Below, piece after piece: positions 56,900 to 64,000 of a DNA stretch of 64,000 bases (its first letter is position 1; each line of letters opens with the position of its first letter). The stretch lies in assembly GCA_918026815.1 (NCBI GenBank), contig CAKJVC010000229.1, positions 124,001-188,000 of the forward strand, read 5' to 3'. The stretch is from Chalara sp. BL73 (Eukaryota > Ascomycota > Leotiomycetes > Helotiales). The position numbers and the translations under genes were made by a program. The notes below the pieces were generated by a model. It was given only the letters and a program-made list of their open reading frames with translations. It was not told the origin of the DNA and ran no database searches.

Positions 56900-58288
56900 A
56901 TGTTGTCGAAGTGTGGTCGAAAGCCCCTGCTTCTGCTTTCTTTTCTGAGCTTTAGCAGCTTAACAATTTACCTTTACTCACCATATCCTCGACAAAACCA
57001 GCAGTCCTTGACGCTAATTAGCGATGACGTGTATGCTACTCAGCGACGTCAGTTCATGGAGAGCTTTGCACAGGTTATTGATTGGATGCATGTTCTACAA
57101 CCTCGATTCTCGTCTTTGAAAGTAGAACCTTGTAATATAGAAATTGGAATCGATCAGCTCGATCGGACCACAAAGCGCCGAGATATTATACACTTATCTG
57201 AGGAGGACATTCTCGATTCGAAACTTGCGCATAGCGTGCTTTTAAAACTACTTCCAACTACCTCGATACCTTATCAGAAGCACTCGCAAGGAGCTGTAAT
57301 CGTTGCTGGAGGACGGTACACTGCAACCGCAATATTTTCGGTGCTTATGATTCGAAAGCAGAACCCGGAATTACCTGTTGAGGTTTTTCTCCCAACCAGA
57401 GATGACTATGATCATTACACTTGCGAGGTTATGTTCAAGAGTTTGAACGCTCGATGTCTGGTCATTTCCGACTTCACCAATATTCAAATTGCAAGGTATC
57501 AGTACAAGATCTTCAGCATCATCTTCAGTAGCTTTGAGAACGTTGTTTTCTTGGATGCTGATAGTATCCCGCTGATCGACATATCGGAGTTGTTTCGTCA
57601 GGAACCATACATCTCAACTGGCCTGATAACCTGGCCGGACTTCTGGGCATCGACGGCTTCTCATTTATTTTACAACATAAGCGACCAAACAGTGCCACCA
57701 GTGACAGAACACGCATCGAGTGAATCTGGACAAATGCTCATATCGAAAAGCAAACACGCAAACTCACTCCTTCTCGCTCTATACTACAACATATATGGAC
57801 CACCATTCTTCTACAGATTGCTTTCTCAGAATGGACCAGGAGAAGGTGACAAAGAAACCTGGGTGGCAGCCGCGAAGGCCCTGAATCTTCCCTATTACCA
57901 AGTGCGGGAACGAGCTCAAGTAGTAGGCCACTTTGCTGATGGTTCCTTTGTATTCTCTGGTATAGCCCAGCACCATCCCGGCCCTGATTACCAGCTTGAA
58001 ATTAAGAACCAAACCACATACCGAGATACCAAGAATGCAAAAGTCGCTTTCTTACACCTGAATGGAGCGAAGCCGAACCCGGTCGACTGGCTGAATCATG
58101 CTAAGGATGTTCGTATGTGGGGCCCTCGTCAAGATACGATTGCAAGGTTCGGATACGACTTAGAAGGGGATGTTTGGAACGCGATAACGCTGGTAGCCTG
58201 CCAGTACAACCGGACGGTCAAGGCGCCGGGACATTCTGGTTCGTTGTGCCACGAAATGAGGATGAAGTGGGATCGGATACGAGGTTGA
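56900..58288 (+). CDS. MNN2-type alpha-1,2-mannosyltransferase-like protein (GT71)
   Basis: Single exon, 462 residues. A signal anchor at residues 9-28 (PLLLLSFLSFSSLTIYLY) implies a Golgi type II protein. The conserved GT71 core starts with GAVIVAGGRYTATAIFSVLMIR and continues with PVEVFLP, NVVFLDADSIPL (DAD at 219-221, the metal/nucleotide-sugar motif) and TGLITWPDFWA, then ESGQMLISKSKH and GDKETWVAAA. Late blocks contain PNPVDWLNHA-like sequence. Family role: adding mannose to the outer chain or branches of N-linked mannan. Activity and linkage (alpha-1,2 versus alpha-1,3) are inferred from similarity only. The ATG sits after a T-rich leader. Confidence 0.9.
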   Translation: MLSKCGRKPLLLLSFLSFSSLTIYLYSPYPRQNQQSLTLISDDVYATQRRQFMESFAQVIDWMHVLQPRFSSLKVEPCNIEIGIDQLDRTTKRRDIIHLSEEDILDSKLAHSVLLKLLPTTSIPYQKHSQGAVIVAGGRYTATAIFSVLMIRKQNPELPVEVFLPTRDDYDHYTCEVMFKSLNARCLVISDFTNIQIARYQYKIFSIIFSSFENVVFLDADSIPLIDISELFRQEPYISTGLITWPDFWASTASHLFYNISDQTVPPVTEHASSESGQMLISKSKHANSLLLALYYNIYGPPFFYRLLSQNGPGEGDKETWVAAAKALNLPYYQVRERAQVVGHFADGSFVFSGIAQHHPGPDYQLEIKNQTTYRDTKNAKVAFLHLNGAKPNPVDWLNHAKDVRMWGPRQDTIARFGYDLEGDVWNAITLVACQYNRTVKAPGHSGSLCHEMRMKWDRIRG

Positions 58289-60774
58289 AATTTTGTATGA
58301 TACCCTGGTGGATCAACCTTGCGGAGTTTGAGGTTTTGCTTTTAAAGTTGGACTGGTGATTCTTCTCTGTCTTAACAGTGGAGGTGTCACTTTGCCATGC
58401 ACACATCTCTTCGTTGTTTTAGCGATTTTCAAAGATGTTAGATTATGCTCTGTCTGTGGTTTTCCTCTTTCAGGATACCACTCGATTAAATACGGCGTTC
58501 AGGGAGGAAAGCATTGTAGCAATTAGGCATAGTTGCTCACCTTGTGAAGTGGTTACCGGTAGATTTCAGAGACGGTAGTGCGGCTCTTGGTTACTCTAAG
58601 CTCCAAATCAGGCGGTTCATGTGATTATAACTTTGTCATCCAACCTCTTCAACTATTACACTATGTCTTTATTTCTATATAAATGTGGATCTATTTTATT
58701 TAAACTGTGCATAATATAGTAACTACGAATTGCATCTACCTATTGCAATTGCAAAATCAGTGTTCGGTGATATCGAGTGCATCTAATGAAGATGCCGCAG
58801 ACAGTATGACATAAAAATACCTTATCTCATCTACCGCTCCTTTATTCATTTAATAGCGAGTATCGCCTTGGCAACACGGATTTCAAAGAGCAATTAGCAC
58901 AGACGCTATGCTCACATAGCCTTGACTCTATACCATGGAGCTGTGAACTTCCTAAAAAGCGATCCATGTTGACCGAGGCCCAAGAATTCAACTGCATGTA
59001 TGCAAAACTGCACATGCATCCGAAAAGGCAACCTCACTTTTCATTCACGAGAGCAAGCCGCCACCATCTCCAATTTGAAGATATAGAAGGCCGCCGTTAC
59101 AGCCAGGAGGTTCCTCGGCTACTTGCGAATCCAGCCTTGACTATATACAGTCAGCCGATGAGCTGGATTTGGTTCCGAAGAACAAGGGAAACATGGAAGC
59201 AAGAGAAGCGCGGGAGTTTTCAGCCTTACCTAACGTTCTATTCGCATGGCATTGTGAAGGAAGCGCCGTCCCTTCTTTCACCCACCTAGTCGCGATTACT
59301 CTGCGTTGCACAATAGTATACCACCACTCGGCGACATTTCCTTGATGCGTTGTCTATGGTGTAAGCTAAAGAAGAGCCACACCTTTCTGGAGGCGTTATT
59401 TCGTTACTGTGGTATGCCAGAGACAATCTAAACTCGGCTCCTTAAAAGGCAAATTCGAGATGGATGCCTCAGACCTTGCATTAGTTTTGGAATATATCAC
59501 CTGCCTCGACAACGCCCCACTGCCATCTCGGCCAGTTGATAAAAAGACAGATCGGAATTCTTCTTAGTATGCACGGCTCAGCACTAAGGTAGGCAGCAAA
59601 ATTATGGTAGCATTCATAAGTTCTGTGTTATACCTTTTGCGAAATGCAAGAGGGCCTGTAGACCTCGGTCCTAAGAGTCTACGGTCCAGGCTCCCAGAAT
59701 CCCACACAATGTTTTAGTATCCCCGATATATCGTTTTGTCAATATCTACACAGGTATAATTGGACGAGACATTACCGATGGCCAAAAATTCATGTATGGG
59801 GTTCCCGCTGTAATCCTGTTTTCCACAGCATTCCCAATATTCGAGCTTGCCATGACACTCAAACTGCTTTTTTTTTGGTCACAAGCTGCCTCGGTGACAT
59901 TAATGTAAACTCCAAGATACGATTTAGCGAAGTGAAATAGGAGTAACATCCTATCCACCACCCCCGATCCCTTAGATCGTCTGCACTGCGTTAGCGTCAG
60001 CGAAGCCTCCTTCGCCTCCCCAATTCGCCGTTCCAGAAATATTCTGCTCTCGTCCACTTCGTTAAGCATAAGACTCGCCCATCCATTTTCGAGAACACCA
60101 TCACTGACTTGCAGTCCTCAGACAAGGTCCGTTCTTGAGCACCCACCATGAACCCCGCGATAATTGTTCAACCTCGGCTTCTCTAAAAAGGGCAGCCACA
60201 CAGTTTACTCCTCATCGAGCGCCTCTTGAGCCGAGTCTATCCCACGTCGATATAGTTCCCCAAAGCATAGATTCCATGCATTGCCTGCTGTCCAAATGCC
60301 CATTTGCAATATGCCAAGAGAAATAGAACTATTACCCCGGATTCTCGCCCCGGATTTTCATCCCCAACAGGCAACTCGCTATGTATCTCTACAATCACCT
60401 TTCGATATTCGCTGCCCTACGGCTAGGTTTAGTTGGCCGCTCTGTATGAGTCTATCACATTATTTAGTTCGAAACGAATGTGCAATTCAGCCGGTTGCTT
60501 TTGGATGGTTCATGAGCTGTCTGTTTCGCTGCTGCAGAGGTTGAGATGCTGCAAAGGTTATCACTAACTCGGCACAAAGCATATGATGCATCGGCAGTTG
60601 TTATATTGAGAAGGTAGTTGTGGGCAGAAAACTTGAGGATACTACCGACAGTGTAGATAATAGCTTGGTGTTTAGGTATATAAGAACATACTGACTCCAT
60701 GATACTCATCTGAGATCAAGCGTCAGTACAGGAACCAAACTCACTCACGCATACTTCAACAGCATTCTATAACC
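58289..60774. other. Longest gap in the window (2.5 kb)
   Basis: Short frames on both strands (for example 59746-60069 minus and 58966-59289 plus), with no domain I can name and no convincing splice joins. It includes the promoter of the cutinase gene at the right end. Possibly a decayed gene or unannotated non-coding RNA; the sequence gives no direct proof of either. Confidence 0.35.
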
Positions 60775-61591
60775 ATGAATTATCTCCTCCAACTCACAGC
60801 CGTCCTCCTATCCCTCGCCAACCCTCTCTCCGCCCTTCCCACTGATCCGTTCGCCGGTCCTGTCGGCATAGCGGCGCTTCCCACGACTGAGAACGGGCTC
60901 TCTGAAGCTTGTAAAGACGTAACAGTCATCTTCGCACGTGGCACCAGCGAGGCCGGGAACGTCGGTGAGATTGCTGGACCACCCTGGTTCTCTGCTCTTC
61001 GAAGCTCGCTTGGTACGGCGAGGATTGGCGTACAAGGTGTTACATACCCTGCAACAGTTGCGGGCTACCTTGCTGGCGGTGATTCCGCTGGAAGCACGGA
61101 GATGCTGCGGCTGATTAACCTGGCCTCCACTCAATGCCCAAGCACCAAGATTGTCTTGGGAGGGTATAGGTATGCTTGCACTGACTACTTGTCCGACCAA
61201 AAGCCTGGAGCCTGTGGTAATGACTGACGTCCCTGTAGTCAAGGAGCTCAGCTAGTACACAACGCCGCGAAGAAACTGACAGCTGCGGTGACAGCGAAGA
61301 TTGCTGCTGGTATGTGGTTCTGAGAAACTACAAAAAACAAGTATTAATTCTCCACAGTCGTTGTCTTTGGAGACCCTTTCCGCGGCGATGCCGTAGGTAC
61401 AGTGGCATCTAGCAAGGTAAACAGCATCTGCCATGATCTAGACGTCGTTTGCACTGGATTTGGTATGTTGAGATCTCTTGGGTGGAATCATCAGTGACTA
61501 ATTCCCTTGTTTTGCAGGCGGATTCATAACGCACCTCACCTATGGAAATGATGCGGCAGCAGCGAGCGCCTTTGTTGTCGCCCGGGTCTAG
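60775..61591 (+). CDS. Cutinase-family secreted serine esterase
   Basis: Exons 60775-61169, 61239-61309, 61358-61462 and 61518-61591 (214 residues). Introns have GTATGC/GTATGT donors and TGTAG, CACAG and TGCAG acceptors. The signal peptide is LLQLTAVLLSLANPLSALP. The domain has VIFARGTSEAGNVGEIAGP (oxyanion-region residues), GY-S-Q-G-A-Q with catalytic Ser132, GDPFRGDAVG and the final His in THLTYG, which complete a Ser/Asp/His triad. The codon of Ser132 is split by intron 1 (AG|T). Four cysteines (in EACKDV, STQCPS, NSICHD and VVCTG) match the two family disulfides. Family function: hydrolysis of cutin or other polyesters outside the cell. Natural substrate not known. Confidence 0.93.
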
Positions 61592-62338
61592 TGTCCGTAC
61601 GCAAAGGAAAGTCAGGCTTGGCCAAGGACAGGGAAATGCGGATGTCTTGCCCAGTAGTATTGGTTCTGGTGTGCTGTATATGTAGTGAAGCTTGAAATCA
61701 GTGTTTAGCTCAATGGGCAGTTTGCAGTTTACTTTATATTATTTTCAAGCCCGAAGATTGTAAATGATGCTATTTGCCTATCCTTATACACTTAGGCCTT
61801 CTCAACCGCAGTCTAGGACCTTCCGATCGAAGAATTGCCGTTGTAAAGTGTCGCCATCTCTGATATATGTAGTCTGGTCTGTGACTTTCAATGAGGCCCA
61901 GTGAATTTTCGACCATCATCATGCTTCTTGAGAGTATTAGCGGATACTGTGTTCCGGAGATATGTATATCTCCCAAAAAAGTTCATCGAATTTTGGGTTC
62001 GGGGATGGCAAGGTATAGCTGCCCACTAAAATAATGCGCTAAAAGAGCCACGAACTAGCTTAGCGTGATTACATAAGCGACCTACAGATGACATGTTGCC
62101 AAAACTCGTTTTTTGATATCAATGATTTTGAGACCAGACATAGATCATGATGCATAATGCTCACGAGCACTCACATTACCTACTTTCGAATTTATAACAC
62201 GTTGACCGTACACTTAGCAGGGACCTTTGGTGCAATCGTGGCCACTTAATGCATACAAGTCTCGTATTCAGCAAGGACACCTGGATCTCCTTTCCATAAG
62301 TATACAGCCCTCTAAAGGTTCTTTCCAGGACCTCGATC
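61592..62338. other. Intergenic region
   Basis: About 750 bp between cutinase and the last gene, with no feature seen. A weak frame on the minus strand (61770-61976) is not convincing. Confidence 0.4.
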
Positions 62339-64000
62339 ATGTTTCGCTTTGTAGCATTGTTATTTTTGTTTCCAATTGTCGATTGTGTGTCACTGACTCA
62401 AGGCCAATCGCCTCTTGGCCTCTCGTCATTACAAGATCACGATACCTTTGACTCCGAGAGATATCCTTCATCAATTGTGATTGATTATTCAGATCCTGTC
62501 AAGGCTAATGCGAGTAACCAGCTTCTGGAGAGAATTGTTGCCCAATTTGTGGATTGTAGCACTATCCATGAACTCAACGTGACAGGCTATCCATCGCTTG
62601 GGAACTGGACTCTTCTTCAAACAGCCATTGATACACTGCCGAAAGTAGAGACGCTTCATTGGACCAGCCAACACCCAATCCCTGGCACGATTCTTCGCTC
62701 CCTCGAACGTAATCATCCGTCATGTCGCCTGTACTATACACTGCCTTTCAACTTCCGGAAAGACCCATTTGATCCTGCATTTGATATAGATCTTGAGTGG
62801 GACCCGTATGATGGAGAAGACCCTGGATATTGGAGAAGAAAGGATCTCCTTAAACAACGAGACCTGGGTCTCCTCCCTTCTATCATCAATTCAATAAATT
62901 TATATTCCCTGGTTGCAGATATAGAGTACAATTCTGAGGATAATTTATCCGATTTAGAGCTTGTTTTCAATACTGTATCCAGCACGCCAAATCTGAGAGA
63001 GCTAGACCTTCGCCTCCATACAGTCGGGTGCTTGCTGGGATACTCGCCCTTTGCGTTCGATTTCCTCTCAAATTCCGATGTTCGTTTTCCGCCTTTAGAG
63101 GTAGTAAAGATCTCAGGTTATGATTTTGATGAGAGGTCCGATGGTGGTGAAGTTTGGCTCGAAAAGATATCCAATTGGGTAGAGATTGGCAACAGAACAG
63201 CGAGTAAGCCTCAGAGAAGGGGCCATGATGGCAGAACAAGTCTCGATGTGTGGCTTGAGATCATGGATTGGTCTCATCTGCATACTCTGGAGCTTGGATC
63301 TCCATCAGCTACAACCATCGCCAAACTTAAACATGTCCTACCCAATGTAAGGCAATTATCGCTCAGATCTGGGGATTGGGATTGGAGAGCGTCAAAAGAA
63401 ATGAATATCAGCAAAGCGGTAACAGGCTTTGTTCAACACCGGCTACGGCCACTCGAGTCACTTGTTCTACATAACATAAAGATGGATTCGTGGGAAACCT
63501 TTCTCGGACTTGAATCATCTGGTGGAAGTGTGTGGCGCAATTTGGAGAGCTTCTATGTGGGGAGTGACGAGAATATTAATATTATTGACAACGTGGCACT
63601 CGCTACATTGATTACTACAGTTCCCAAACTTCGGAAACTTGATGTCAATGTGCGCCGTCCTAGTGGCGAAGCTTGGGGTGACGGAGAATATGCAGTGTTT
63701 GCAGCATTTCCGTCCCTACAAAACCTCACACTTCGATTCCCGACGCCAGATGCCCATCTCCTCAATACGGCTATATACGAAAACGAGACCATGCTTGCAG
63801 AATACCACGATTTGCGCCGGAATTATCGAGAGTTTGGCGACGAGTGGGATGAGCTTGATGTGGAAATTAACATTGAATCAGTGAAGAGTTTATTCCTCCA
63901 GCTCCAAGCGCAAAAGGCCGAAAATAGGTTGAAGTCAATGACTGTTTATGTCGGCGATTGGGCGGAGCAAGGAGATTGTAGCTTAATCCAGCGGCCCATG
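62339..64000 (+). CDS. Secreted leucine-rich protein of unknown function, 3' end beyond window
   Basis: One open frame runs from ATG 62339 to the right edge: 554 codons and no stop. A signal peptide (FRFVALLFLFPIVDC, residues 2-16) starts it. Several stretches look like divergent leucine-rich repeats, with the pattern LxxLxLxxx at spaced intervals: ELNVTGYPSLGNW, LRELDLRLHT, LHTLELGS, VRQLSLRSGDW, LESLVLHN, LRKLDVNV and LQNLTLRF. Several N-x-S/T sites (NVT, NWT, NRT, NIS, NLT) fit a glycosylated extracellular protein. Such signal-peptide/LRR-like proteins are common but undescribed in ascomycetes. The domain identity is inferred from the repeat look, not from a conserved catalytic motif. Confidence 0.72.
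   Translation, partial: MFRFVALLFLFPIVDCVSLTQGQSPLGLSSLQDHDTFDSERYPSSIVIDYSDPVKANASNQLLERIVAQFVDCSTIHELNVTGYPSLGNWTLLQTAIDTLPKVETLHWTSQHPIPGTILRSLERNHPSCRLYYTLPFNFRKDPFDPAFDIDLEWDPYDGEDPGYWRRKDLLKQRDLGLLPSIINSINLYSLVADIEYNSEDNLSDLELVFNTVSSTPNLRELDLRLHTVGCLLGYSPFAFDFLSNSDVRFPPLEVVKISGYDFDERSDGGEVWLEKISNWVEIGNRTASKPQRRGHDGRTSLDVWLEIMDWSHLHTLELGSPSATTIAKLKHVLPNVRQLSLRSGDWDWRASKEMNISKAVTGFVQHRLRPLESLVLHNIKMDSWETFLGLESSGGSVWRNLESFYVGSDENINIIDNVALATLITTVPKLRKLDVNVRRPSGEAWGDGEYAVFAAFPSLQNLTLRFPTPDAHLLNTAIYENETMLAEYHDLRRNYREFGDEWDELDVEINIESVKSLFLQLQAQKAENRLKSMTVYVGDWAEQGDCSLIQRPM

Noticed and set aside
59746..60069. 107-codon minus-strand frame
   Set aside because: No family motif and no splice extension; likely chance.

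Overview
This is a 64 kb piece of a filamentous ascomycete nuclear genome (Pezizomycotina; the gene content would fit Leotiomycetes, but the class is a guess). The reasons are short introns of about 44-90 nt with GT(A/G)NGT donors, CTAAC/CTGAC-type branch sites and YAG acceptors, no operons, intergenic gaps of 0.3-2.5 kb, and families typical of such fungi: cutinase, DUF5672, MNN2-type mannosyltransferase, AYR1, RRT8/EI24, Ser/Thr-rich wall proteins and a Dal5/TNA1-type MFS transporter. I rebuilt 22 coding genes by hand from splice signals and reading frame. I saw no tRNA, rRNA, CRISPR array or intact transposon.

Layout. 0-6.5 kb: a disordered acidic protein (+), phosphoserine phosphatase (-) and an O-fucosyltransferase-like membrane enzyme (-). 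7.8-13.9 kb: two paralogous single-pass surface proteins (+) flanking a DUF5672 glycosyltransferase-like gene (+). 14-16.5 kb: PAPS reductase (+) behind a promoter with four CACGTG boxes in 324 bp. 17.5-21.8 kb: a 2-oxoglutarate/Fe(II) oxygenase (-) and an 11-exon MFS transporter (+), divergently transcribed. 22.7-24.1 kb: an EI24/RRT8-type membrane protein. 25.9-30.2 kb: a 1,243-residue secreted Ser/Thr-rich protein with a six-Cys domain and about a dozen degenerate Pro-Tyr-Pro/Asn-Ser-Thr/Gly-Pro-Thr-Gly repeats. 30.8-33.6 kb: an AYR1-type reductase, then a decayed lysophospholipase B relic (-). 34.5-37.3 kb: a VOC protein and an exported or anchored amidohydrolase.

38.2-43 kb: a conserved 874-residue protein of unknown function and a membrane-anchored METTL24-like methyltransferase. 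44.6-49.5 kb: choline/ethanolamine phosphotransferase, an AlaX-type tRNA editing protein and a GNAT acetyltransferase (-). 50.2-55.5 kb: a secreted M24 peptidase (-), a class V aminotransferase (+) and a beta-lactamase-fold hydrolase (-). 56.9-64 kb: an MNN2-type mannosyltransferase, a cutinase, and a signal-peptide-bearing leucine-rich protein that runs off the right edge with no stop.

How the genes work together. Two themes recur, without forming one obvious cluster: the cell surface and glycosylation (three membrane glycosyltransferases, the Ser/Thr-rich protein, the paralogous receptor-like pair, cutinase, secreted peptidase) and lipid metabolism (AYR1, CEPT, lysophospholipase relic). The oxygenase/MFS divergent pair is the only arrangement that looks like a small metabolic unit. 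Three introns appear to use GC-AG boundaries, and the transporter contains an 11-nt micro-exon. I could not demonstrate a previously undescribed system. The strongest candidates for follow-up are the Ser/Thr repeat protein, the paralogous pair around DUF5672 and the non-canonical splicing.
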